Shown here: in pieces, positions 8,752 through 17,629 of the stretch
Position numbering within the stretch: the first letter of the stretch is position 1
How the letters are laid out: each line of letters starts with the position of its first letter
Assembly: GCF_018138715.1 (NCBI RefSeq)
Contig: NZ_JAGSHX010000006.1
Span: forward strand, 7,812,001-7,876,000
Length of the DNA stretch: 64,000 bases
DNA from: Streptomyces asiaticus
GTDB lineage: Bacteria > Actinomycetota > Actinomycetes > Streptomycetales > Streptomycetaceae
Direction: 5' to 3'
Program-made: the position numbers and the translations under genes
The notes under the pieces: generated by a model
Told to the model about the DNA's origin: nothing
Database searches by the model: none
Seen by the model: the letters and a program-made list of their open reading frames with translations, nothing else

Positions 8752-9366
8752 ATGCGCATAGCCGTACTCGGAGCGTCAGGGCGGACCGGCGGCGCGCTCG
8801 TCGATGAAGCACTGGAACGGGGACACGAGGTCGTGGCCCTGGTTCGCACGCCGGCCAAGGTCACCGTGCCCGCGTCGCGGCAGGTCGAGGTCCGGAAGGC
8901 GGATGTCACCGACCCGCAGAGCTTCCCCGACCTGACCGACGTCGACGTGACCGTCTCTGCCATCGGTATCGGTAAGGGTGACGGCCCGGGCGCACTGGTC
9001 GCCGGGGCCAAGGTGCTCGCGGCGGCGAACGTTCGCGCGACGGTATGGCTCGGCGCACTGGGCTCGGGCGTGTCGAGTCGATCGGGTGGGCTGATCTATG
9101 CGGGGGTGATGCGGATGTTCGTCGGCTCGGAGCTGGCCGAGAAGGTCGAGGCCGACCGGATCGCCCTGGATGCCGGCGCTACGGTGTTCCACGCCCCGGA
9201 CGTCACCGATGGCCCCCTCAGCCCTACCCGCCACATCGTGCCACTGGCGGACCTGCGGCGTCCGCTGCTGCCGCCCCGAATCTCCCGGGTCACGCTGGCC
9301 TCCTTGTTGCTGGACGAGGCGGAGACGGGCCGGCACGGTACCGGAATCGTCGTACCCCTGAGTTAG
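8752..9366 (+). CDS. NAD(P)H-binding SDR_a5-type oxidoreductase
   Basis: Short atypical SDR of 204 residues with the N-terminal dinucleotide motif VLGASGRTGG and a second family motif TVSAIG. Proteins of this kind (NmrA-like, flavin reductase-like) are often induced by electrophiles or quinones. ATG 8752 has a GAGG 10 nt upstream; two earlier ATGs at 8742 and 8746 are too close to it. No catalytic YxxxK is obvious, as usual in this group. It lies directly downstream of the twin operators and is presumably the main target of the TetR regulator. Confidence 0.8.
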   Translation: MRIAVLGASGRTGGALVDEALERGHEVVALVRTPAKVTVPASRQVEVRKADVTDPQSFPDLTDVDVTVSAIGIGKGDGPGALVAGAKVLAAANVRATVWLGALGSGVSSRSGGLIYAGVMRMFVGSELAEKVEADRIALDAGATVFHAPDVTDGPLSPTRHIVPLADLRRPLLPPRISRVTLASLLLDEAETGRHGTGIVVPLS

Positions 9367-9423
9367 TCATCCGTTGGCGCGACAGCCCCCGTTGTCCACG
9401 GGGCGGGAGCGAACCACCATCGG

Positions 9424-9441
9424 CAACCGCGATCGCGGTTG
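9424..9441. promoter_or_regulatory. perfect 18-bp palindrome
   Basis: CAACCGCGATCGCGGTTG is a perfect palindrome with no spacer, located 157 bp upstream of the SDR gene at 9598. It could be an operator for an unlinked dimeric regulator. It does not match the TetR operators at 8695 and 8718. No function can be assigned. Confidence 0.4.
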
Positions 9442-9597
9442 TGCAGACGGCCGTGCCCGGCATCGACGCGTGACAGGGGGCTGCCCCTCGTCCGGCACGC
9501 CGAGGTCGACGAGCACCGGCCGTCGCGGTACCCCGAACAACATCGCCTGGGCGAATCAGGCATCGCCTGGTGCGAGTAACTGCATCGAAAGGTCATC

Positions 9598-10350
9598 ATG
9601 AGCAACTTCTCAGGAAAAATCGGACTCGTGACGGGTGCTGGAAGCGGAATCGGCCGCGCGACGGCGATCGAGCTGGCCCGGCAGGGCGCCACCGTCACCG
9701 TCACCGACATCAACGAGGCCACAGCCGTCGAGACCACCGAAATGATCAGGAAGGACGGCGGAGAGGCACTGGCACTCAGCGTCGACATCGCCGACGAGGA
9801 CGCGGTGCGGACGGCCGTCGAACGCACGGTCGAGACGTACGGCGGCCTCGACTTCGCCGTGAACAACGCCGGCCTGGACTCACACCACCGGCAGCTCGAC
9901 CAGATGTCTCTGGAGGAGTTCGAGCGCGTGACCCACGTCAACCTGGGCGGGACCTTCCTCTGCATGAAGTACGAGCTACCCGCTCTGCAGAGCCGCGGCG
10001 GCGGCGCGATCGTCAACGTCGCCTCCAACGGCGGCCTGTACGCAATCCCGACCGCCCCCGCCTACGTGGCAGCCAAGCACGGCATCGTCGGGCTCACCAA
10101 GGTCGCCGCCGTGGACTACGCGCCGCGCAACATCCGCGTCAACGCCGTCTGCCCCGGCCCGACCCGTACACCCGGCTTCGAAAGGGTGGCGGCCGGAACC
10201 GACTTGATCGCGATGCAGGAGGCGATCACCCCACTCGGCCGGATGGCCACATCGGAAGAGGCCGCCGCAGCCGCAGTCTGGCTCTGCTCGGACGCCGCGT
10301 CCTACATCACCGGGATCGCGCTGTCGGTCGACGGCGGACGGCGGGCATGA
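9598..10350 (+). CDS. classical SDR-family NAD(P)-dependent dehydrogenase
   Basis: Classical short-chain dehydrogenase of 250 residues, the family's usual length. It has the cofactor motif TGAGSGIGRA near residue 12, NNAG near 90, a catalytic Ser in NVASNGG followed by YVAAK (the YxxxK pair) and a C-terminal GIALSVDGG typical of FabG-like enzymes. The Asp in TVTDIN after strand 2 suggests NAD+ preference. It is likely a diol or alcohol dehydrogenase of the surrounding catabolic region; the substrate is unknown. Its stop overlaps the start of a truncated amidohydrolase reading frame by 4 nt, suggesting it once headed a longer operon. Confidence 0.85.
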   Translation: MSNFSGKIGLVTGAGSGIGRATAIELARQGATVTVTDINEATAVETTEMIRKDGGEALALSVDIADEDAVRTAVERTVETYGGLDFAVNNAGLDSHHRQLDQMSLEEFERVTHVNLGGTFLCMKYELPALQSRGGGAIVNVASNGGLYAIPTAPAYVAAKHGIVGLTKVAAVDYAPRNIRVNAVCPGPTRTPGFERVAAGTDLIAMQEAITPLGRMATSEEAAAAAVWLCSDAASYITGIALSVDGGRRA

Positions 10351-10466
10351 GGGTCATCGCGGTCGAGGAGTACACGGCCGCCGAAGCCCTCAGCCTGCCC
10401 TGGCCTCGGAACATCCGCGCCACACAAGGACGGAGTCGCCGTCAGCGACCCGACGACGACGGCTGA
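10347..10466 (+). pseudogene. N-terminal stub of an amidohydrolase-family gene
   Basis: A 39-codon frame starting with an ATGA overlap to the SDR gene. It begins MRVIAVEEYTAAEALSLPW, which resembles the N-termini of ACMSD-type amidohydrolases (compare ALEEAF at 6828 and GLEEHF at 22615). After about 20 residues the similarity stops and the frame ends. I read this as the 5' remnant of a coupled amidohydrolase gene lost by deletion at the junction with the IS debris that follows. Confidence 0.45.
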
Positions 10467-10519
10467 ACGATCGAGGCTAACGCCTGTCGCAACATTCCTT
10501 GATCATGAGGGGTGTGTTG

Positions 10520-10620
10520 ATGGCGAGGCGGGGGTGTCATCGCAGGCTGGAGTTCGAGGTGGAGTACTGGCGCCTGCCGGCAGCCGGGGTGGGCACCGTG
10601 GACGCCTGCAAGCAGCGCGG
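10520..10620 (+). mobile_element. IS30-type transposase N-terminal remnant
   Basis: The frame starting at 10520 reads MARRGCHRRLEFEVEYW then GVGTVDACKQRG, similar to the N-terminus of actinobacterial IS30-family transposases that precedes their HTH. Nothing transposase-like continues beyond about 10620. This is a short fragment and the call rests on memory of the family. Confidence 0.4.
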
Positions 10621-10719
10621 GCGTCCAGCTCGCGGCAGAAGAAGTCGATGCGTGCGCCATGGCCGCGATCAACGCCGTGGGAGCTGCCATCAGGGCTGTG
10701 AACCTGGCGGAGACCGTTT

Positions 10720-10960
10720 GTGGCGGCTCGTCTCCGCGAACGCCGATCTCGAACCAGGTGGTTTTACCGCGCCCCGCGGGTGAGCTGCCCCAGGCCGTCG
10801 CGAGAGCCTCGACGATCAGAAGTCGGCGTCCGGACTCTGCCTCCAGGTTGCGGGCGTCGTCATCGAGCGGAGCGGTCGGTACCGGAGGATACGGATTGCT
10901 GTCGCGCACCTCCACCCGGATCCGATGCGGATACTCACGCAGCCGCAGGTCCACCTTGCT
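10720..10960 (-). pseudogene. C-terminal fragment of a HATPase_c (RsbW/anti-sigma type) ATP-binding protein
   Basis: On the minus strand, residues reading VDLRLREYPHRIRVEVRDSN, then AESGRRLLIVEALATAWG, match the C-terminal half of small Streptomyces ATP-binding proteins: the N-terminal N-box is missing, and the Asp-rich, GRRLLIVEALA (G1-like) and GKTTWFE parts are present. The sequence upstream at 10960-11170 does not supply the missing half in any frame. The gene is therefore a 3' remnant joined to foreign DNA, not a working kinase-like protein. Confidence 0.55.
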
Positions 10961-11184
10961 GTTCCATGTCTTCCAGCACGGGCAGCAGGTCCCACTTCTG
11001 CAGCGGATCCCCCAGGAAGCGGCGGGTATCAGAAACCCCGTGCAGGTCGTGTCGCTGCACCGACATACGCGCCACGCGGGCCGTGTCATGCGGCTGCCCG
11101 CCCTCGTACCGCGCCAGGACCAGAGCGTCGTCGTCGCGAGACTGCCCTTGCCGGAAACCTCGTCCGTGCCGGCGGGGGTATCCC

Positions 11185-11290
11185 CGACAGGGTGACTGTT
11201 TCGAGGAAGTCGCAGGCCAGCAGGGCGTCAGCCTGGCTGCGAAGGAAGGTGGCCCAGGTGCTTGAGTTTCGCTGGGGTGCTGGGTTGATG
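11185..11290 (-). mobile_element. integrase-core (DDE) transposase fragment
   Basis: The minus strand encodes TWATFLRSQADALLACDFLE then TVTLSG, the start of the DDE catalytic core of the transposase family found more fully at 31251-32600 and again at 42155-42560. The nucleotide sequence is clearly similar to the 42.4-kb copy. Only about 35 codons remain. Confidence 0.55.
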
Positions 11291-11325
11291 CCGGCTACGG
11301 ATCGTTACAGAGAGTTGCCGCGCCG

Positions 11326-11369
11326 CTGGGGTCAAGGGGTCGCAGGTTCAAATCCTGTCGTCCCGACCA
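11326..11369 (+). other. 3' half of a tRNA-Pro, probable attachment-site remnant
   Basis: The 44 nt run from the anticodon loop to the CCA end of a proline tRNA: CTGGGGTCAAG, a TψC arm GCAGGTTCAAATCCTGT and an acceptor end CGTCCCGACCA. The 5' half, with a complementary TCGGGACG and D arm, is absent. Integrative elements of actinomycetes commonly recombine in tRNA 3' ends and leave such duplicated halves, so this looks like an att site copy. It lies amid IS debris, which fits an old insertion boundary. Assignment to the GGG isoacceptor is from memory. Confidence 0.6.
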
Positions 11370-11440
11370 GCGTTTCGCAGGTCGGAGGCCGTTTCTGCGG
11401 GTAGTGGAGGCGGCCTTTGTCGTGTCCGGGCTGGGAGCAA

Positions 11441-11462
11441 GTGGGAGCCCTCGTGCTCCCAC
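11441..11462. terminator. hairpin, 8-bp stem
   Basis: GTGGGAGC and GCTCCCAC form a perfect 8-bp stem around a 6-nt loop, about 70 nt after the tRNA fragment. It could be the old terminator of the tRNA or of an element gene. There is no T-tract. Confidence 0.35.
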
Positions 11463-11604
11463 CCGGCCCGGCCCAGCAGGTGTTTACGGCGACAGCGGCG
11501 AGGAGCGCGTGGTGCATCTCCGAACGGTCCCGCGGGTCCACGGCCTGACTCGCCCGCTGATCGTCCACAGCATCGGATCCAGCGCCCTCGGATGGGTGAG
11601 GGGA

Positions 11605-11790
11605 AACGCGGTGAGCTGCCGAGTACATGAGGACGGGTTGCAGTTCGATGCCTCGGGAGTGTGACAGGCGTGCCCAAGTTGAAGTAGGGCGGGACGAGAA
11701 GCAGGTCCCGGCCGCCGATGTGTCCGTCGCGTGCGACGGGATCGTCGACTTTGAGGACCGGAGGACGACACCAGCGCACGCCGTCGGACA
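11605..11790 (-). pseudogene. ArsR/winged-helix regulator fragment
   Basis: The minus strand reads WCRPPVLKVDDPVARDGHI then GGRDLLLVPPYFNLGTPVTL, and in another frame IELQPVLMYSAAHR. This matches the middle of a Streptomyces ArsR-like regulator group that has a GRGLLLVPSYF...PVTL...PPVLVYP pattern. At least one frameshift separates the pieces, and the HTH is not found. The call is from remembered family patterns and is tentative. Confidence 0.4.
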
Positions 11791-12599
11791 GGCCGCGCAG
11801 AGAGTTCGTCGATGCCGTCGTCGAGCATCGTCAGTCGCGGAGGAGACGGTCGGCTCTCCGTGAGTCCCTGGCAGAGTGCTGCTGCAGACGATCGAAACCA
11901 GGTTGTGGACCAGGACCGGTGTGCACGTGGTGGGCATCGACCGCCGACGGCGGAGGGCTCAGGCATCGCTCGCCTGCGCGAATTGCGTGGGATCAGCATG
12001 GACTCAGCATGAGGTCGTGTACCGACACCCTCAGCCTTGTGTTCTCGGGGGATCCCGGTAGGCAAGTTGCACTCCTGCGGCGACGTCGCCGCTGCCTCGG
12101 TCGCATGCCGACGCGGACGAGTGGTCGCCGAGCGCGGCGCAGTGCCCTGCGGTCCACCTCCTCGCGTACCAGGGCGAGTTCCGGAAGTGCTCCGGGCACG
12201 CCATCTCATGAGCCGTTCGTGTCTCCAGCGACTGGCAGGGACCTCGGTCTGCTGAAGAGCTCTCCGGCTTGCGAACTGCTGAATCAGCCCCGTCGCAAGA
12301 TCAGCGACAGACCCCATTCCTCCGTACGAGATGGCGCACGTTCACCGTGTCCGCCAGTTGTCACGTATCGACTCGTAAAAGGCCACACACCGAAGCCGTC
12401 GAGCCGGGCGCTACAGCCGGGTCGTGAACCTGCCCGCGAGCACGGAACGCCGTCCTGTATGAAGTTCACCCTCCCCTCCGCATGCCGGATAGTGGTTCAC
12501 GGACCGCTAGCATCCACAACATCTACAGCGAGACGTTCGCACATCAATGAGATACTCATGATTATTGAACGTCTTACGGCATGTTCGTAGGTTCGAACC
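11791..12599. other. no recognisable gene
   Basis: About 800 bp without any frame that resembles a protein family. Codon-position GC bias is poor in all frames. The last 150 bp are more AT-rich and probably carry the promoter of the MBL gene at 12600, including a partial inverted repeat around CGTCTTACGGCATGTTCG. Confidence 0.5.
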
Positions 12600-13544
12600 A
12601 TGCAGACATTCACTTTGGGAGATTTCGAGATCAGCCGTATCACCGAGTGGCACGGCTCTTTCGCGCCGGTCAGCGTGCTGTTCCCCTCCATCCCCGCCGA
12701 CGCATGGCAAAAACACCAGACCTGGCTGGACGCGCACTTCTGGGATGCCGCGACCGGCGACTACCAGGCCCATATGCAGACCTGGGTGCTGCGTGGACAG
12801 GGGCGCACAATCCTGGTGGACACCGGGCTGGGCAACGACAAGCCGCGCGTCCACGGTCTGCTGGCCAACCGCGACGGCGACTTCCTGCACCGGCTCGCCG
12901 CGATTGGCGTGCAGCCCGAAGACGTGGACACAGTTGTCAACACCCATCTGCACACCGACCACGTCGGGTGGAACACTCGGCTGGAGAACGGCGAGTGGGC
13001 ACCGACATTCCCCAACGCTCAGTACCTGATGCACAAGGCCGACTTCGACTACTGGAACCCCGCTAACAACCTCCCCCGCAAGTCGGACTTCGGCGACCCC
13101 GCCGACAGCAGGGCGGGCTTCGACGACAGCGTGCTGCCCGTTCACCGAGCCGGTCAGGCCCTGCTGTGGGAAGGCGACGAGCACTCCATCGCCGCCGGCC
13201 TGTCCCTCCAGCTGGCTCCCGGACACACCCCCGGTTCCACGGTGCTCAAGCTGCACTCCGGCACGGACCGCGCTTTCTTCGTCGGAGACCTCATCCACAC
13301 GCCCTTGCAGTTCCTCATGCCAGACCACGACACCTGCCTGAGCGAAGACCAGCAGCAGGCGGCCAGGAGTCGCCGCCGCATGCTGGAAGAGGCCGCAGAC
13401 ACCAACGCCCTCATCATCCCGGCCCATCTGGGCGGCGCCGGAGGGGCCGAAGTCGTCCGGAAGGGAGAAACCTTCACCATCAAGCAGTGGGCACCCCTGA
13501 CCGCGCCAGCAGCGAATCCCGGTCGCCCGGTCCGCCTCACCTGA
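12600..13544 (+). CDS. MBL-fold metallo-hydrolase
   Basis: Metallo-beta-lactamase-fold hydrolase of 314 residues. The dinuclear zinc motif NTHLHTDHVGW (HxHxDH) is near residue 120, a third ligand lies in APGHTPGS near 208, FFVGDLIHTP supplies the bridging Asp near 227, and PAHLGG the last His. The group includes quorum-quenching lactonases and uncharacterised hydrolases; the substrate cannot be told. It is followed 24 bp later by a cupin/AraC regulator on the same strand, which probably controls it. Confidence 0.85.
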   Translation: MQTFTLGDFEISRITEWHGSFAPVSVLFPSIPADAWQKHQTWLDAHFWDAATGDYQAHMQTWVLRGQGRTILVDTGLGNDKPRVHGLLANRDGDFLHRLAAIGVQPEDVDTVVNTHLHTDHVGWNTRLENGEWAPTFPNAQYLMHKADFDYWNPANNLPRKSDFGDPADSRAGFDDSVLPVHRAGQALLWEGDEHSIAAGLSLQLAPGHTPGSTVLKLHSGTDRAFFVGDLIHTPLQFLMPDHDTCLSEDQQQAARSRRRMLEEAADTNALIIPAHLGGAGGAEVVRKGETFTIKQWAPLTAPAANPGRPVRLT

Positions 13545-13568
13545 CGCACCATAACCAATCGTCATCCG

Positions 13569-14528
13569 GTGAACGAGACGATGGGTACCGATGTGCGCCG
13601 AATCTTTAATCGATCGCATACTCTGGCAGACGTGGATGTGCTCAGTGATGTCATTACTTCCTTCCGCGCAGGACGCCCCTTCGCCAACCGAGAAGATCGC
13701 GCGGGTGTCTGGCATATCCCCTTCGCCTCTTTCGCCGGAGCCGGGTTCCACATCGTGCTGAGCGGATCGTGCCGACTGCTGACACCCGACGGTTCACAGC
13801 GAACCCTCAGTATCGGCGACGTGGTACTCACCCCGCACGGCGCACAGCACGCCCTGGAAAATCTCGGCCACGCCGACGCAGAGGCCGACGGCCCCACTTC
13901 CCTGCTGTGCGGGGCCTATCAGCTCGATCAGACACACCCCCATCCCCTCTTGGCCACCCTGCCGGACGTCATCCACCTGCGAGTGCAGTTCGGGCGCCAT
14001 CCCGCACTGCACTCCGCCGTGTCCCTGCTCGGCACCGAACTGCAAAACCCACAGCAGGGATCCGTGTCCGCCCTTTCCACGCTGCTCGACCTGCTGCTGA
14101 TCTACATGCTTCGAGCCTGGCTTGAGGACGAGTCCGACCGCGGCGCGTCCGGCTGGTCCGCAGCGCTTGCCGACCCCGTTATCAGTGCCGCTCTCAGCGC
14201 CATGCACGAGAACCCGGCCCACGCCTGGACCGTCGAGGAACTGGGCAAGGAAGCCAACTTGTCCCGGGCGGCGTTCGCGCGCCGATTCACCACTCTGGTA
14301 GGAGAGCCGCCGCTGACCTACCTGACCTGGTGGAGACTGAGCATTGCCGCCCGCCTGCTCAAAGAAAGCGGCACATCTCTCGAGTCCATCGCGCGCAGCG
14401 TCGGGTACGGCTCGCAGTACGCCTTTGCCAACGCCTTCAAACGCGTGCACGGCACCTCTCCCGGTCGCTACCGGCGGACGCACACCGGCGACCAGCAGCC
14501 GACGCAGTGGCATCCGAGCCCAGGATGA
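13569..14528 (+). CDS. AraC-family regulator with cupin sensor
   Basis: Regulator of 319 residues with an N-terminal AraC-ligand (cupin_6) domain: HIVLSGSCRLL then VVLTPHGAQHAL, and a C-terminal HTH_18 with two helices, WTVEELGKEANLSRAAFAR and IARSVGYGSQYAFANAFKR, ending FGxSPGRYR-like GTSPGRYRR. The layout is that of one-gene-neighbour regulators controlling an adjacent enzyme, here the MBL hydrolase immediately upstream. The ATG at 13569 has no strong ribosome-binding site, so an internal GTG start is possible. Confidence 0.85.
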   Translation: MNETMGTDVRRIFNRSHTLADVDVLSDVITSFRAGRPFANREDRAGVWHIPFASFAGAGFHIVLSGSCRLLTPDGSQRTLSIGDVVLTPHGAQHALENLGHADAEADGPTSLLCGAYQLDQTHPHPLLATLPDVIHLRVQFGRHPALHSAVSLLGTELQNPQQGSVSALSTLLDLLLIYMLRAWLEDESDRGASGWSAALADPVISAALSAMHENPAHAWTVEELGKEANLSRAAFARRFTTLVGEPPLTYLTWWRLSIAARLLKESGTSLESIARSVGYGSQYAFANAFKRVHGTSPGRYRRTHTGDQQPTQWHPSPG

Positions 14529-14639
14529 CCGCATGACCGCTAGTGAGGGTTTCCAACCTGGCTGGGGCCGGGCTGCGTTGGCGTGGAGGCGGATGTGAGG
14601 AGAGGTGAAGCTCCTGGTAGACGGGTTGTCGACCAAGAT

Positions 14640-15162
14640 CAACCTGTCCGCCCGGAGGGACCCGGTGGCGGCGGCTGTCGGCCGGCCGGCAGGCCCTGCT
14701 GGTCCTGGCCCACCTGCGATGTGGCCACACCTACGCCCAACTCGCTGCCGGGTTCGAGATCGGCACCACCACGGTCTACCGCTACGTCACCGAGGCCGTC
14801 TCGCTGCTCGCAGCACTGGCGCCGGACCTGTCCGCGGCCACCCATGCGGCGTCGGCCAAGGCATTCGTGATCCTGGACGGAACGCTGCTGCCCACAGACC
14901 GGATCGCCGCCGACCGGCCTTTCCACTCGGGCAAGCACGCGCCGACGGGACTGTCCGCGTGCCCTACCGAGGACGATGGGAGAAACTCTCCGCAGGTCAG
15001 CAGGCCGTTAACCGCTCTCACGCACAGATCGGGGCGCTCGGCGAACAGGCCGTGGCCAGCCTCAGGACCTGGCGGCTCCTTCGCAAACTCCGCTGCAGCA
15101 CCACGCGCATCACTGACCTGGTCAAGGCCGTCCTGACTCTTCACCTCGTCGCATCAGCCTGA
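14640..15162 (+). mobile_element. IS5-family transposase remnant
   Basis: Readable parts of an IS5-type (DDE_Tnp_4) transposase: QALLVLAHLRCGHTYAQLAA, then TTTVYRYVTEAVSLLAALAP, then FVILDGTLLPTDRIAADRPF followed by HSGKH, and after a frame change RGRWEKLSAGQQAVNRSHA and a C-terminal RTWRLLRKLRCSTTRITDL. The second and third catalytic acid regions are deleted between about 14950 and 14970. A homologous but shorter remnant lies at 17766-18051. Confidence 0.7.
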
Positions 15163-15234
15163 GGTTGAGAAAAGCTCCGTGACCGTGGGTCGGAGCGCTT
15201 CGGTGATCGAGGCTGCGGGCCGTAGCTTCAGGCG

Positions 15235-16164
15235 CTATGTGATGGGGCTGCGTAGCCATCCATGGTGTTCAGCGCATCGTCGGGCGGTGGCGAGGACGCT
15301 CGCAATGGCGGGCGACGGATCCTTCGCGGACCACAGCACCGAGAGTTCTGCCACGATCGACGGATCGACGACATCGCGACAAATGATGCTGGTGCTGCCC
15401 TTCGCGGCGTGCTCAGCGAACGATGTAGGGGCCAAGCCGACATCGCGTCCGCTGGAGAGCCGGGCGAGCATGGCGTTTACCGGCGGTTCCTCGAACGCGC
15501 AAATCTTAGGTGAGAAGCCTGCTTCGTGACACGCGGCAACGATGCCGTCGTAGTACGCCGGTGCGAGACGGCGAGGGAACAGCTGCAGCGTCTCGTCGCG
15601 GAGGACCGTCACCGGGATCGTCGGTGCGGCAGCGAGGCGGTGGCGAGTGCTGAGGAGCGCGGAAACGGGTTCTTCACGGAGAATCTCGCCACCTACCCCG
15701 TCGAGCGGCTGCGGTGAGAGGGCGAGACCGATGTCCAGGTCGCCGGCACAGAGCCGTTCGGGAATCTCGGCGCTGAAGAACTCTCGAGGGTCGACCGTGA
15801 AGTCGGGGTGGTCTTCCTGGAGAGCATCCAGAAGCACCGTGAGCGTGTCGAAGCTCGTGACCGGCGTATAGCCCAACCGAATCGTCGTCGCGATCCCTGC
15901 CCCGGCCCGCCGGGTGAGCTGCACGGCTTGCTCCAGCGCAGCGAGCGCTATCGGTGCCTCGTGAACCAGCGTCCGGCCCGCCGCGGTGAGCTGCACCCGA
16001 CGGCTCGAACGCACAAAGAGCGGGGTTTCGAGGGTCTCCTCAAGCTTGCGGATCTGATGACTCAGGGACGGCTGGGAGATGTAGAGACGCGTGGCTGCGC
16101 GGCCGAAGTGGAGTTCCTCGGCTACGGCCATGAAGTAGCGGAGGACGCGGGGGCTGACATCCAT
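15235..16164 (-). CDS. LysR-family transcriptional regulator
   Basis: LTTR of 309 residues with a typical N-terminal HTH: YFMAVAEELHFGRAATRLYI then SQPSLSHQIRKLEETLE, and a periplasmic-binding-like effector domain from about residue 92. It is divergent from the damaged NADPH-dependent reductase gene at 16350 and probably regulated it and the hydrolase at 16948. The DNA-binding helix is intact, so it may still act elsewhere. No frameshift is visible. Confidence 0.88.
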   Translation of the reverse strand: MDVSPRVLRYFMAVAEELHFGRAATRLYISQPSLSHQIRKLEETLETPLFVRSSRRVQLTAAGRTLVHEAPIALAALEQAVQLTRRAGAGIATTIRLGYTPVTSFDTLTVLLDALQEDHPDFTVDPREFFSAEIPERLCAGDLDIGLALSPQPLDGVGGEILREEPVSALLSTRHRLAAAPTIPVTVLRDETLQLFPRRLAPAYYDGIVAACHEAGFSPKICAFEEPPVNAMLARLSSGRDVGLAPTSFAEHAAKGSTSIICRDVVDPSIVAELSVLWSAKDPSPAIASVLATARRCAEHHGWLRSPIT

Positions 16165-16349
16165 AGACGAATCCTATTGCCCGGCGTCCGGACAAGTCTT
16201 GGACGCCCGCCGGAAGGCCGCCGTAGCGTCGTTTCACGCCACGGGAGACGTTCCCACCTGCCCCGTCGAGGCTGGCCGAGCCTGGTCGGATCCGGTCTCG
16301 GTTGACGTGACCGGCCTCCGTGGCACATCAGCCCGGCAAGGAGAGAAGC

Positions 16350-16903
16350 ATGAACATCACCGTGATCGGACGAGGCAATATCGGCGGCGGGCCGGCCGAC
16401 CTGTGGGAACGTGCCGGGCACCAGGTGACGCGGCTGGGGCGTGGAGGCGGCGACGTCGGCGCCTCGGAGGCGGTGCTGCTCGCCGTCCCGGGAACCGCCG
16501 TGGAGGTGGCTCTGTCATCCGTCGTCGGGCTTGAGGGCAAGACGGTGCTCGACGCCACGAACCTCTATGGCGGTGCCCGGCCTCCGGCCGGGTTCTCCTC
16601 CAACGCCGAGTACGTCAAGTCGGTGACGGGCGGGCCGACGGCGAAGGCGTTCAACACCAACTTCGCCTCTCTCCTCGGGCAGATCGCCGACGCCCGTGTA
16701 CAGCCGAGCAACCTGTGTCCGGTGACGACGAAGCCCAACGCCTTGTCAGGCAGCTCAGTCTCGACGCCGGGTACGACGCGGTCCGCCTGGGTGACCTGAG
16801 CATGGCCATCACTCAGGAAGGCCTGGCCGGCCCGATCTTCGCAATCGCGCAGTCCGGGCTCGGCCGGTTCGTCTACCGGATGGCATCACCCGAACAGCTC
16901 TGA
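16350..16903 (+). pseudogene. NADP(H)-dependent F420-reductase-like oxidoreductase, frameshifted
   Basis: Rossmann protein of the NPD/F420 reductase family. The first part (16350 to about 16712) has MNITVIGRGNIGGG, SEAVLLAVPG, VLDATN and KAFNTNFASLL, all standard. At about 16713 one base is missing: the frame runs off into unrelated residues, while the downstream frame resumes with SGDDEAQRLVRQLSLDAGYD and continues to a stop at 16903. Restoring a single base in TG-TCC gives a continuous protein of about 185 residues. An AAGGAGA ribosome-binding site precedes the ATG. It could be a true mutation or a sequencing error. Confidence 0.8.
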
Positions 16904-16947
16904 CTCTCACCATCGAACGCTCAACCCATCACGCAGAAGGAACCATC

Positions 16948-17610
16948 GTGACACGTACCGCAAAGGCCGGACTCGACGCACTGCTTACCCCCGAGGAAAG
17001 CGTCCTGGTGCTCATCGACCACCAGCCCTTCCAGTTCTCCAATCTCAACAGCCACGAACCAACCGTGATCGTCAACAACGTCGTCGGCCTGGCCAAGGCC
17101 GCGAAGGCGTTCGACGTCCCCACGGTGCTGACCACGGTGATAGAAGAACGTGGCGGCTACCTCATCAAGGGCCTCCAGGACGTCTTCCCGGACCAGAAGC
17201 CGATCAACCGCACGTTCATCAACACCTGGGAAGACCGTCGCGTCGTCGACGTCGTGGAGCGAACGGGGCGCAAGAAGCTGATCATTGCCGGGCTGTGGAC
17301 GGAGATCTGCGTCGCCATGCCCGCCATCCAGGCGCTGGGTGAGGGGTACGACGTCTTCGTCGTCACGGACGCCAGCGGCGGGGTCAGTGCCGAGACTCAC
17401 GACATGGCAGTGCGTCGCATGGAGCAGGCCGGCGTGGTGCCCATCACCTGGATGGCCGTGATCAGCGAATGGCAGCGCGACTGGGCTCGCGAGTCAACGA
17501 CCGACGCGCTCGCGCAGGTTCTCTTCGACCACGGTGGCGGTAGCGGGATCGCGCTCGCCTGGGAGCTGCAGCTGCTGGCCACACCCACCGCCGATGGTGC
17601 TGGCGTGTAG
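16948..17610 (+). CDS. isochorismatase-family (YcaC-like) hydrolase
   Basis: Cysteine hydrolase of 220 residues. The catalytic Asp is in VLIDHQPFQFSN near residue 25, the Lys in the middle section, and the expected Cys lies in AGLWTEICVAMPAIQALGEG near residue 118. The family includes YcaC, of unknown function, and amidases acting on small amides. GTG 16948 has GAAGGA upstream. It follows the damaged reductase by 44 bp and ends in a very strong hairpin. There may have been one operon with the reductase under the divergent LysR. Confidence 0.82.
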   Translation: MTRTAKAGLDALLTPEESVLVLIDHQPFQFSNLNSHEPTVIVNNVVGLAKAAKAFDVPTVLTTVIEERGGYLIKGLQDVFPDQKPINRTFINTWEDRRVVDVVERTGRKKLIIAGLWTEICVAMPAIQALGEGYDVFVVTDASGGVSAETHDMAVRRMEQAGVVPITWMAVISEWQRDWARESTTDALAQVLFDHGGGSGIALAWELQLLATPTADGAGV

Positions 17611-17629
17611 CGCTGGCCGCTGCTGAGCC

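Noticed and set aside
9500..9590. Short plus frame RYPEQHRLGESGIAWCE before the SDR gene
   Set aside because: Too short and without similarity to any family I recall.
10622..10720. Ala-rich frame LAAEEVDACAMAAINAVGAA downstream of the IS30-type piece
   Set aside because: Ala-rich translations are common by chance in high-GC DNA and the opposite strand is similar; no family match.
11326..11369. Complete tRNA gene
   Set aside because: The 5' acceptor strand and D arm are absent upstream, so it is only a 3' half.
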